Shown in pieces: positions 21,363 through 31,942 of a DNA stretch of 64,000 nt. Numbering within the stretch: position 1 is the stretch's first letter; each line of letters opens with the position of its first letter. The position numbers and the translations under genes were made by a program. The stretch spans positions 568,001 through 632,000 of the forward strand of contig CANXME010000298.1 in assembly GCA_948144175.1 (NCBI GenBank). Direction: 5' to 3'. The notes under the pieces were generated by a model that made no database searches, had not been told where the DNA came from, and saw only the letters and a list, made by a program, of their open reading frames with translations. This DNA is from Closterium sp. NIES-65 (lineage: Eukaryota; Streptophyta; Zygnematophyceae; Desmidiales; Closteriaceae).

Positions 21363-23671
21363 CCGTAATACCCCGGATAGAAGCGCACCTGCGCTTATAA
21401 TAAAACATTGTTTTTTGGAGGGGTGCGCTTATAATTGAGTCAGATTTATAAGCGCATGCGCTTGTATAAAGGGAAAAATGAAAATCAATTTTGAACACAC
21501 CATTGTGTAGCTCTCAATAAGGCGAATTCAACCGACCATGCACCAAGTGGGATCGTGCATGGTTTTCAGGCAGAAACCGCAGCGGTTCGGTTTCCCACCG
21601 CACAATGTTGTCTGGAAACATCGAATGTGACAGCCGTGACGAGGATGTTGTCGTGCGGCCCAATCAGAGTCGCATGCGCTGCGTGGCATGTGCATTCGGG
21701 CAGAACCATCTCGAAAGTTCGGCAAGATTCCCTGCCAGCGCAGCGTAGATGCTGCCACGCAGGCGCCTCTACGGGAATGGGCGGGGGTTTCCTGCCTGTC
21801 ATCGACGAGGAACCCAAGCCGCCACGCAGCAGGGGTCTCCGTCGTTGCCCATTTCTTCACCCTCGTCTCTAATTTTTTCATTCAGTTTCCTGTCTAGCCC
21901 GCCTGGCAGGCGAAGCCATGGCGGAATTTAGTGGGACTCACATCCTCTTCAAGAAGAAACCACGCCGCACATGGCGACTTACCGAGGACGGGTGGTATAC
22001 CCGTGAGCCACCAGCGCCTCCAGTGCCACCGGATCCCCCTGCACCCCCTGCTCCTCCTGCTCCCCCTGCACCCCCTGCTCCACCCGCTCCTCCCGCACCT
22101 CCCGCTCCTCCGAATCCGCCTGCTTTTGCTACGGCAGGTGCTCACCAACGGCCCGTGCTCCAACTGTATTTACCAGCCACGTTCGACGAATGGTTGGCTA
22201 AAGCGGACACACCCAAGGCCCCCGATGCACGCATCCAAGCTCCAGCGACTGCACCACGGTGGGGACAACCAGAAGTCTGCGCGTGGGATGAGTCGGCTGT
22301 GGGCGCCGACGATGATGTGGCTACCGACAAACATGACAGCGGCGCCGGCGAAGCTGGAGGCGACGGTGAAGCTGGTGGCGACGGTGCAGCGGGCGACGAG
22401 GAAGACGTGTTTCCCGACCGTGACGAGGACGAGGACGGTGTGGAGTCCTGGTGGCGCGACGCACCACGCGCGAAGATGCCGGTACCGACGTATCCGCCCC
22501 TTAACAAAAAACGCCCCCACCCGTCTACCGAGAATCGAGATGCCCGCCCCCCCTCCCCCAGGCACAAGCTGAATCAACATAAGCGGGAGTGCTACACCGC
22601 CCAGGAGAAGTTGAGGTGGCTCGTGCGGCTCGAGCTTGCGGCTTCGGTGAGCGAAGTGGCGCGGGAGTCAGGCATACACCGAAAATGTCTGACAGAATGG
22701 AAAGCCCAAGCGGAGGCGCTCAAGGCTGCACACGGAGCACGGATGCGACTTCACGGGCGCGGGAGGTCGTCTTGGTACCGCCCCATGGAGTTAAAGGTGT
22801 ACGCGCAACTCCTCGACTGGCGACGCCGCGGAGTTGCGGTTTCGGTCGGCCGGCTGCAAGAGTGGTCCAAAGAAGTGATGAAGGTTCTATACCCGGACGT
22901 CAAGTGGAAAGGCAGTCAGCGGTGGACTGAGCGGTTCCGCAGGCGGTGGAACCTCAGCGTGCGCATGAAAACAAAGGTGGCGCAGAAAACACAGGAGCGT
23001 AAGTGGGTCGTTTACTGCTGATTTTGGTTTATCCCGATTACGCTTAGTTTTTTTTTTTCGCATGTCTCCTGTGCGTCATACTAATTTGGTTTACTATATG
23101 TACTTTTCTCCCTGTTCCGCAGACGTGGCTGAGCAGTGCAAGGATTTTTGGCAGTACGTACGTGACGCCCGGAACGAATACGACATTGACAACCGCTATA
23201 TCATCAACGCCGACCAGACACCGTTGTGGTTGTAGATGCCGGCGACGACCACCGTGGAGCAGACGGGCGTGAGGTCGGTGCCCATCCGCAGCGGTGGGTA
23301 CCAGAAGGAGAGAGTGACCGTCATGCTTGCGTGCACGGCGACAGGCGAGAAGCTGAAGCCGTGGGTGTTTTTCAAGCGCAAGACACTCCCCAAGGGTGAC
23401 TTCCCGAACGGTAAGTGATCGTCGCGCGTGTTTATTCCCGTTACTACCTAAGTCGTCAACCGTTCTTTTTCGTTGCGTGCAGATGTTGTGGTCGGCTGCC
23501 AAGCGAACGGGTGGATGGAGGCCGCAGGCGTCATCGAGAAGGGTGCGCTTATAATAAGTCAAGATTTCCAAAGGGGTGCGCTTATAATTGAGGATCGGCC
23601 ATAAGCACATTGCTCCAGATACAAGCGCATGCGCTTAACATAGGCCTGCGCTTCTATCCGGGGCCATACGG
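21363..23671 (+). mobile_element. pogo-like DNA transposon nested in the outer element
   Basis: Terminal inverted repeats CCGTAATACCCCGGATAGAA (left) and the complement of TTCTATCCGGGGCCATACGG (right) are flanked by TA. Subterminal copies of GCGCTTATAA and GCGCATGCGC lie inside each end. The interior encodes a damaged pogo/CENP-B-like transposase. Confidence 0.82.
21918..23542 (+). pseudogene. pogo/CENP-B-like transposase, truncated
   Basis: The proposed coding path has exons 21918-22998, 23123-23410 and 23483-23542, joined at GTAAGT donors. The N-terminus has a Pro-Ala repeat and an acidic Gly/Ala/Asp tract. A helix-turn-helix region follows (YTAQEKLRWLVRLELAASVS, then VARESGIHRKCLTEWK), then a second DNA-binding-like helix set (RPMELKVYAQLLDW). 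The first catalytic motif is IINADQTPLWL, typical of DDE transposases of this group; an in-frame TAG follows it directly. The reading ends at NGWMEAAGVIEK, where the right terminal sequence begins, so the rest of the catalytic domain, including the later Asp residues, is absent. The copy cannot be autonomous. Confidence 0.75.
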
Positions 23672-23705
23672 TATACCCTAGGGTGTTATGTCCGGGAGAA
23701 TACGG

Positions 23706-24289
23706 TAAGCCTTCCACCCTTCCTTTGAAGGTCCTACTACCGTGAGTCTTGTTGCTATAGCATTGGTTTATGTTTACCGAGCCACAGTAAACGGTCAACT
23801 CAAGAAATGTTGCCTATATGAAATGCGTTCAGAAAGCATTGTCGAGGTGAAGGCTCGCTATCAAAACTAGACAACACAACCGGCTTTGGGGGATGAGAAG
23901 AGCGTGTTGACTACTATTGAGGCCTGGAACGCTCTACGCTCACTGATCAATTCACACTAGGTCATCCTGTCTTCACGGTCTCCCCTATTTTAAAATCCCA
24001 GGCCGGGGCGACCGGACGGGTCGGGTATCTGTATCCATTCTATATAGTGCCCATCGTATGTATTTGTACAACCTTTCTGACCAGATTTCGGGTCGGGTCA
24101 TTATCGAGTCAAAACTTGACCCCGCCTTGCCCGATTGCAGTAATCCAGCCAAGACTGGACTCGAACCGCCGTGGACAAAAACCTGACTTTTAGACCTAGT
24201 CGGGTCAGGTCTACCCCACCTGGCCGGACCTCAAACTCATCAAACATATGCACAACGGGTTCTACCGCACGGACAAAACGTTCCGGTAT
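23706..24289. other. Gene-free stretch
   Basis: No coding signal seen. It is rich in GGGTCGGGT-like motifs near 24000-24230, possibly a decayed retroelement end, but I could not identify one. Confidence 0.3.
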
Positions 24290-24361
24290 TCCGTTGCCGG
24301 GACTTAAACCCGGGTCTCTCGGGTGAGAGCCGAGTATCCTAACCGACTGGACTACAACGGA
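24290..24361 (-). tRNA. tRNA-Glu (CTC), possibly inactive
   Basis: Nearly identical to the tRNA-Glu at 9141, with a TCCGTTG/CAACGGA acceptor and anticodon CTC. The T-loop reads TTTAAGT in place of TTCAAGT, changing the near-invariant C56, so function is doubtful. It lies just outside the left arm of the inverted duplication. Confidence 0.8.
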
Positions 24362-25084
24362 TGTTGTAGTAATGTCAAGATTTTAATTCATCCCCAGTAA
24401 TTGTTAGCAACTAAATCAGCAAGCTACCCAGCAGTTTACAAATCAACCCACTGCTCCACCTACTAACTAGCATCAGCCACCATCTCGTACAAAATAAACA
24501 TTTTCCTCTCACACCTCAAAACTTTGTTGAGATAGTTGAATGATCAGCTGAAGCACCACACGGTCCGGGTGAAGGGAGAAGGTGCATTACACAGCGTGAG
24601 ACACGACCTCGATCTTGGCTGGAACTGCTACAACAAAATGATGGAAAAGAGAGTGACGCAGCGCGAAAGGAGACGTGGTAGCACTTCTCCAATGGCGATG
24701 GGACGTACACCACCATGCGGTTACTTTAGAGCGACGAGGTTTGAAGCAGTGTAGAACGGCCTGACTGTAGGTGGAAGATCTCCTTGCAACCAGTAAGGGA
24801 AGATGTGAAGGAGATGCTGCTGGTTGGAGAGGAACGTGTCCCGACGATGCTCAATAAGCCACCCAGAAGGTCTCGTAGCTGTGCCACGGAGGGGGGGGGG
24901 GGGGGGGGGAACTGTGGGGTGGCATAGAGGGCAGGAGTTGTTTCCTTACGCAGTGTCGTCAAATTTGTTTTTTCCCTCTAAAACAGCTACCGTACTGGTA
25001 CTTAGGAGACAAAAACAGCAATGAGTAGATCAGGTCGTGGCTGCACATCGGAGATAGGAAAAAACCCTCCACCCTCAAAGATGC
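24362..25084. other. Outer end of left inverted arm
   Basis: From about 24540 this segment is homologous, inverted, to about 51900-52430: both contain GTACACCACCATGCGGTT and GAGATGCTGCTGGTTGGAGA. No gene product was recognised. An open frame of about 70-90 codons is only loosely conserved between the arms. A run of about 20 G residues sits at 24890-24910. Confidence 0.6.
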
Positions 25085-25161
25085 TGTGCCAGCCGGGAAT
25101 CGAACCCGGGTCTGCACCGCGCTCATGGCAGGGTGCTATTCTACCACTAGACCACTGGCAC
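25085..25161 (-). tRNA. tRNA-Gly (GCC) with 6-nt insertion in anticodon loop
   Basis: The acceptor GTGCCAG/CTGGCAC, D-arm GTGGTCTAGTGGTAGAAT and T-arm CCGGGTTCGATTCCCGG are intact. The anticodon stem GCACC/GGTGC encloses CTGCCATGAGCGC, a standard CTGCCAC loop with TGAGCG inserted after base 37, the position of nuclear tRNA introns. The insertion is shorter than usual introns, so the gene may be functional after splicing or may be a pseudogene. Confidence 0.82.
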
Positions 25162-25354
25162 GCTGGATGAAACATTGCAGAGCAGATACAGAATGTGACC
25201 GCTTGCGTACTTTGTTTCCACAGATTCTAAGCAGTCCCTTGCCATTACTGCTGCATCATCTACCATGGGCCGATGGTAGGTGAAAAAAGGACCTATAACT
25301 GCCATTGTATTTTGATCCGCGTCAGCAGATCCTCAATGGGAGATCCCATTCGCA

Positions 25355-28300
25355 TTACTGCTTCGTCATCTGGTGGTTGGTGAGAAAAGTCACTATATAG
25401 TTCCTTTCTTCGTTTATCCGCTTCAGCAGGTCCTCAATTTGACACTCCATTGCCATTATTGCTGAGTCGTCTACCATAGCTTGATCACTGACAGATGCGG
25501 AGAAATAAGTGTTTCACAGGTGCGAGAGAGGGAGGGAGAAGGTTTGGGAAAGAGGGCAATGAGGGAAGGAAAGGATGATTGGGTGAGCCAGCAAGTGCTG
25601 CATCGTCTACCATAGCTTGATCACTGATAGATGCGGGAAAAGAAGCGTTTCACAGGTTGGAGAGAGTGGGAGAGAGTGGGAGAGAGGGGAGGAGCGGGCG
25701 GGGGGCAGGGGAGGCAAGGGGAGGAAGGCTGGATGAGTCAGTGGCTATACAGATGGGAGCAGGCATGCGCTGTTTGCAGCATGGCGGCAACATGCCCTGT
25801 TCGGTGCAGGCTCATTATGCAGCATGGCGGGACAACACAACTTACCATGAGCACTAAAAACAGAAGTTCCAATAACACACCAGCAGAATACAGCAAGAAA
25901 GACATGGTATGCACACTAACCACAGGTTCCAAGAACACACCTGTTCGGTGCAGACTCAACTTGCAGCATATGTACTGAATTGTTAGGCGCCCCTAAAATA
26001 GCGCATCTGTTCTGTACAGGTTCATGTTCCAACACCGAGTTTTAAGCAGCCTAAGTAAGAACCATGGCATGCACACTAAGCTAGACCTGAAAGGCCGCAC
26101 CTGTTGTGTCTGGGTTTGTGGTCTAGTGCTGAGCGGGCCTCTTCAGTAAAGGATAAGGGCTAAGCAAGGCCGCACCTGATGTGTACGGGTCGTGGTCCAC
26201 TGTACACAGGGCTGAGCGCACTGCGTACAGTGCTCTCTCCACATACAGTGACACTCAGCAACATGGTTTGCGCACCAAGCAAGGGTTTTGAGGGTTTAAA
26301 GGCCGCACCTGTTGTGTATGGGTTCGTGGTCTAGTGCTGAACGCACCTGTTGTGTCAAAGCTAAGGGAAAAGGGCTAAGCAAGAGCCAAAACAAGGCCGC
26401 ATCTGTTGTGTATGGATTCATGGTCCAGAGCTGAGCGCACCACGTACAGAGACCTATCCCCACATACAGTATAGCCCAGCAACATGGCATGCACACACCT
26501 ACCAAGGACTAAAGGGCACACCTGTTTTGTATGGGTTCATGATCCAAAGCTGAGCGCACCACGTACAAAGCTCTTCCCACTATGTCCCTCACGTGCACGG
26601 GACCCAGAGTGCGGCTGTCAACAGCCACCTGCGAGGGAGGAGGAATAGGGATAGAGAACGAGCAGATGTATTGGGGCAAGAGAAACGGCAGAGCAGGAGA
26701 AAGAGCTTTGAAATGCTGTCCTCTCGAGTCTCACTGCACTGGGACTGGGACCAAGAGCACGGCTACCAAGGTCCTCCTGGGCGGGAGATAGAGAAGGTGA
26801 AGAGCATGGGGCCCAGAGCGCGGCTACCACACCTTCCACACCTTACACTTCTCCACGTACCCTTCTGCACTGGGACCAAGAGCACGGCTACCAAGGTCCT
26901 CCTGGGCGGACCTTGGGACCACACCTTACACTTCTCCACGTACCCTTCTATACTCGGCCTTGAACATACCATTCTCTTTCCGGGTACATTATGATCATCC
27001 TGAACATACCATTCTCTTTTCCGGGCACCCTTACGTACATTTCTCGTTTCCAGGTACCCTTAAATAATCACCCTTGATTCTTGACCATACCTTTGCAGGA
27101 ACCGTCGGATCATCAGCAAGCACCCAGAACTGGTCCTTGTCTATCCGAAACGGCTCATCCAACGGCTGAGATGACACCATCTCGTCTCCAGCAACGGCTG
27201 CGACACGCCGAAAGATCAGTGGGAACGAAGTGGGTGCTGCTTCCGCCTTGGCAGTGGCTTCTGACTCAGAACGTTCTGAATCAGAACCTTTTGATTTGGA
27301 ATCTTCTGGATTGGCTTTGTGAGTCGACTCAAAACTGGATGCAGCTTTTGCCTTGGGAGTGGCCTCTGAGTCGAAACCTTCTGCGTCGGCTTTTTGAGTC
27401 GACTCAAAAGTGGGTGCTGCTTTTGCATTGGGAGTGGCTTCTGAGTCAAAACAGGCTGGTTCTGTGCCATCGGCAGCTGGGGAAGCAGAAAAAGCAAGAG
27501 AAGCAGGGGAAGCAGGAGAAGCAGGGGAAGCAGGAGAAGCAGGAGAAGAAGAGGAGGCAGCAGAAGCAGAAGAAGCAGGAGAAGCAGAGGTAGCAGCAGA
27601 AGCAGGAGAAGCAGAGGTAGCAGCAGGAGCACAAGAAGAAGCAGGAGAAGCAGTAGCAGAAGCAGACGCGGCAGAAAAACGTGTGGGGGCGACTTGGAAT
27701 CCCACCACATCTCCAACGGAAATGGTACTGCCATGGGAGAGGGCAGGTTGAGGGGTTACAGGGAAAGGCGGGATTGGGTAGGCATTCACAAGTTTGCAGC
27801 CGACTTGGAAGCCCACCACCACATCTCCAACGGAAATGGTACTGCCTGCCACGGGAGAGAGCATGTTGCTTATGAAAATGGCTTATAAGGAAAGGCGGGA
27901 TTGGGTAGGCGTTAAAAGGAAAGGGTAGGATAGCAATCCAAGACTGCAACCTGGTGTGTTTAGAGTCGACTCAAAACACACAAGGGTTGGATAGGAACAC
28001 ACAAGACTGCAACCTCTTGAGCAGACACAGGAGCCTTTGATCCACTCTGCGTGCAGACACAGGAGCCTTTGATCCACTCTGTGTGCAGACACAGCAGCAC
28101 GCTGAGGAAGCAAGGACGAATAAAATAATCCTTATGCCCATCACATGTGGGAAGAATATGTATAAACATATTAATAAACACGACCGCTGCCACAATAGGA
28201 CCATAATGTAAAGGTCAAATCCGATAAGACCTAGTAGTCACCGAATCCCACTGTCGTCAACTGCGGAAGGGGTGGCACAAACACTCATTCTCTACCGAAT

Positions 28301-30216
28301 GGGCGGCACACTCACTGCCAAAAGGGGCGGAACACTCACTCATTGCCAAATGGGGTGGCCCACTCACTCACTCCCAAACGGGTGGCACACTCACTGCCTC
28401 ACTGCCCAAAGGGGCGGCACACTCACTCCCAAACGGGCGGCACACTCACTTCCAACTGGGCGGCATCAGAAACCGGTAGAGCACCCACTCGTCCTTCATC
28501 CCCCTTATAGTCGGCCTCATGGACTCGTCTCCCAACAGAGAACGCGGCAAGGATGTGAGATATGATTTCTCGTGCTGGACGATCTTGTTCAGAGATCGCA
28601 CTAGGGTGGCAATGGGAGGGAGCTGCCCTTGATGCTGCTCCATGTGAGCCTGCAGTGAGTCAGGGGAAATGGACAGGCAGGAGGGAGGGAGTCAGTGCTG
28701 TCATACAGGGTTTCGCATGCTGCCATGTGTGATGATTTCGCCATGTGTGATGATTTCGCCATGTGTGATGATTTCGCCATGTGTGATGATTTCGCCATGT
28801 GTGATGATGCCTCGTGCTGCACGACCCTGTTGGGAGCTCTCACTAGCTTGGGAAAGAGGCGGAACTGTCCTGGATGCTGCTCCACGTGCGCCTGCAAAAG
28901 CAGGGGGGGGGATGGGCACGAGGAAGCAAGGGTGTCATATGTCAATTCCCGTGCTGCACAGTTCTGTTCAGCGACCTCACAGGCTTGGCAATAGGGGGGG
29001 GGCTCCCCCTGATGCCGCTCCATGTGGGCCTCCATGTGGGCCTCCATGTGGGCCTCCATGTGGGCCTGCAATCAGAATGTTGCTCACCCGCACTAATAGC
29101 ATAATGCTATCACACCCCAGCTACTCCACCTCTCACACCATCACTCACGCGCAGTAGCACGGTGTTATACAGAGAGAGCACTTCCCTTCTGCCCCGAATG
29201 TTGCTCACCCACTAATAGCATAATGCTATCACACCCCATCAGCTCCACCTCTCACACAGGAGCACGAAGCTGTGCAGGGAGCACTTCCCTTACGCCCTGA
29301 ATACTTTTGAGTCGACTCAAAAGCACTTCCCTTACGCCCTGAATACTTTTGAGTCGACTCAAAAGCACTTCCCCTACGCCCTGAATACTTTTGAGTCGAC
29401 TCAAAAGCACTTCCCTTACGCCCTGAATACTTTTGAGTCGACTCAAAAGCACTTCCCTTACGCCCTGAATACTTTTGAGTCGACTCAAAAGCACTTCCCT
29501 TACGCCCTGAATACTTTTGAGTCGACTCAAAAGCACTTCCCTTACGCCCTGAATACTTTTGAGTCGACTCAAAAGCACTTCCCTTACGCCCTGAATACTT
29601 TTGAGTCGACTCAAAAGCACTTCCCTTAAACCCTGAATACTTTTGAGTCGACTCAAACCCCGGAACCCGTGCATGAAACACCAGCAACCAGCACTCACAA
29701 CAGCCAACACCATCGCGCACACAAACCAGCTTTTGAGTCGACTCAAACCCCGGAACCCGTGCATGAAACACCAGCAACCAGCACTCACAACAGCCAACAC
29801 CATCGCGCACACAAACCAGCTTTTGAGTCGACTCAAACCCCGGAACCCGTGCATGAAACACCAGCAACCAGCACTCACAACAGCCAACACCATCGCGCAC
29901 ACAAACCAGCTTTTGAGTCGACTCAAACCCCGGAACCCGTGCATGAAACACCAGCAACCAGCACTCACAACAGCCAACACCATCGCGCACACAAACCAGC
30001 TTTTGAGTCGACTCAAACCCCGGAACCCGTGCATGAAACACCAGCAACCAGCTTTTGAGTCGACTCAAACCCCGGAACCCGTGCATGAAACACCAGCAAC
30101 CAGCACTGACAACAGCCAACACCATCGCGCACACAATAACTCACGCGCATGAGCACGTAGCTGTAGAGGGAGCACTTCTGAGTCACGTATTTCAGTCGCA
30201 TCAACCACGATGCCAT
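25355..30216 (-). CDS. S26 signal-peptidase-like protein, left-arm copy
   Basis: The exons on the minus strand are 30216-30145, 28649-28450, 27727-27091, 26628-26522 and 25487-25355. They join in phase to 382 codons plus TAA. The start MASWLMRLKYVTQKCSLYS and the following KSYLTSLPRSLLGDESMRPT, RRVAAVAGDEMVSSQPLDEP, FWVLADDP and DSRTLGPVHVRDIVGRALYV match the plant protein family of AT2G31140, distant relatives of mitochondrial inner-membrane protease and thylakoid/bacterial signal peptidases. The Ser of SMRPT is kept. The lysine of the usual KRV motif is Arg (RRV), as in AT2G31140, so activity is uncertain. The third exon holds a long Ala/Ser/Pro tract plus peptides SFESTHK and TFESTQK encoded by palindrome sequence. 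The C-terminus is 13 codons longer than in the right copy. Confidence 0.8.
26140..26520 (-). repeat. Downstream copies of S26 exon 4 end
   Basis: Units holding GGCCGCACCTGTTGTGTATG, GGTTCGTGGTC and GCTGAGCGCACC, which is the complement of the exon 4 end with its donor, recur near 26090, 26165, 26308 and 26393. They match similar copies in the right arm (48600-49230). Confidence 0.75.
28262..28449 (-). repeat. Minisatellite of the exon 2 donor, left arm
   Basis: The complement of the exon 2 donor region, GTGAGTGTGCCGCCC plus a variable spacer, is repeated about eight times from the exon border outward. It corresponds to the array at 45594 in the right arm. Confidence 0.75.
28727..28810. repeat. 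18-bp minisatellite
   Basis: Five copies of GCCATGTGTGATGATTTC in intron 1 of the left S26 gene, between two decayed copies of exon 2 (near 28815-28890 and 28945-29065). Confidence 0.9.
29285..29644. repeat. 42-bp minisatellite: exon 1 piece fused to palindrome
   Basis: About nine copies of a unit made of AGCACTTCCCTTACGCCCTG, AATAC and TTTTGAGTCGACTCAAAA. The first part resembles the S26 exon 1 complement (GGGAGCACTTCTGAGTCACG). Same design and unit length as the array at 2525, but a different exon. Confidence 0.92.
29640..30110. repeat. 90-bp tandem repeat joined by palindrome
   Basis: Five copies of 90 bp, each beginning with TTTTGAGTCGACTCAAAC and continuing into CCCGGAACCCGTGCATGAAA and intron sequence next to the exon 1 donor. 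A sixth, shortened copy ends beside exon 1. Confidence 0.93.
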
Positions 30217-31942
30217 CGCGCCTGCTCTGCTCTCCCAGCTGAGCCCTCCTGTTGCTAGGGATGGCTTAGCTGCTCGTCAGATCCGCTCGTCTGGTGGTTA
30301 CCCGTCGTCTGCTATTTCAACGGCAGCGGTTGAAATCGCTCAACGGTATGATCCTCGAACCGCATTCACGAGCACGCGAAGCAGCAAGAGTAACGATACG
30401 GTCGGCAAAGCAGGCGACGCGGCTTCGACGCCGGGAGTGGCTTTAGTGCACCGTGTCTGATCGTATGAGCGAAAACCGCTAACCAATGTCGAGAACAAGC
30501 GATGCGAGCACGATAACAGCGACGGCAAAGCCTCGTGAAAAGGAGTTGTTTCTGAGACGGCTAAACGACGATACTGACGGCCAAAGCCTCAGATTCTAGG
30601 GTTTTCTACAGAGAAGATACGCAGCAGCAGACGACTGCGAAACAGATTTGGCCATCAAGTGACGATCGCGCGTTGAATCTACTCGCTGCAAGAAACGAGC
30701 AGCGCGATACGAGACTACTGCACCCCCTGCTACTCGAACAGCCAAGGACAGATGGAGACGCAAGAGACCATCGAAAGAGGTATAAGGTGTTATATCCCTT
30801 ATCGTCCCCTCTTTCTAAGGTATGTGTACGGGATGGCTGAAGGAGCCATGTCTACCTAGTTTGCTACGAATAATTAGGAAATATATATTAGCGGATTGAT
30901 GCGAGGGCGCAGCATGTCATTCGGCTGGGCGTTCTATTTTGTTGCGCTTAGAAATTGGGAGGCAACCCACATTGTTCTCGTGGGAGTTTCGCAAATGACG
31001 GTTGGCAGGAAACGAGAAAGCCGTCAATAACGACGGTCGTGAAGGCCAATGAACTGCTTCTCGAACACGTTTACTCAAATTCTCGAAACGTAGTTACCAT
31101 AAAGCACCCTCGGCATAGTTCGCTATCTGAGTGCCCGAGGACAAGGCCGTAGATTCGTTCCCCCAGTGAATCCCGCATTACGAGTCGCAGCAGTGAACGG
31201 TTAGGTGATAGTTTCTAAGATTGTTTGTTCCGGGTTTTCAGGAGGCATTTTGGACGGCGTAAGGCAGGTCTAGACCGCGTAGCCTGTGCGAGTCGCCGAC
31301 CTGTGAACTATTTGACTGCCGACGACGTAGAGTGAGCGAGTAGGTAAGCTCCAAACCATCAAGTTTGTGAGACACCGTGCGAGCAGCTAGGGTTGCGCAG
31401 GGTGGAAAGAGTACACGCTGAGTTTATAACCTGAGGGCGACTGTGCTGCGGGAGAGAGAAGCAGGAGCTTACGAGTCGCGAGCGAGTGGGGGTGGGTAGC
31501 GGCGGACCAGAGATATGGAGTGAGGGAGAAAGGGAGTGAGGGAGTGAGTGAGGGAGTGAGTGCGTGAGGAAGCTCTTGACGGAGCGCTTCAGAAAACACA
31601 AGACGACTGTTAGCGAATGATGGAGAGACGGATATGCTACGGTAGTAGGCTGAGGCGACAGTGTGCGCGGCGGTAGTACCCGAGGTGGTCCGAGTCGCAA
31701 CTCGCGAGGACCATCGGTAGGAGGTGAGGCCTAGTAGTTCCTCCAATCGGCGCGCGCGCGACGCGTGACGGACGCAACGTTTTGAGAATACCGCGACGGA
31801 ATGACCTTTGAGGCTCCTCGGATTTCGGTTGTGCACACTGCTACTACGCAGCAACGCATCAATTACCGTACTACACCCAACTCAGCCACACGCGCGCGTG
31901 TCCTCATTTAGATCCCTCTCGTTATAATCCCACTCCGTCGCA
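30217..31942. other. Divergent intergenic region, left arm
   Basis: This separates the start of the left S26 gene from the SPPL1 fragment. It is homologous in parts to 42367-44534 (TGGTGGTTACCCGTCGTCTG and CTGCTCGTCAGATCC-like motifs). It probably holds a bidirectional promoter. A GAGTGAGG-rich stretch lies at 31500-31570. No coding signal seen. Confidence 0.55.

Larger units (their letters stand above)
20837..23705. mobile_element. TA-flanked DNA transposon, outer element
   Basis: Inverted ends CCGTATACTCCCGGACA (left) and the complement of TGTCCGGGAGAATACGG (right) are each bordered by TA. The left part (20837-21362) is noncoding and rich in C runs. The right part outside the nested element is only about 34 bp. 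TA duplication and CCGTA ends fit the Tc1/mariner-pogo group, but no transposase of its own is visible. Confidence 0.7.

Noticed and set aside
29285-30110. CRISPR-like array (regular palindromic repeats with spacers)
   Set aside because: The spacers are identical copies of local exon and intron sequence, the setting is a eukaryotic intron, and no cas genes are present.
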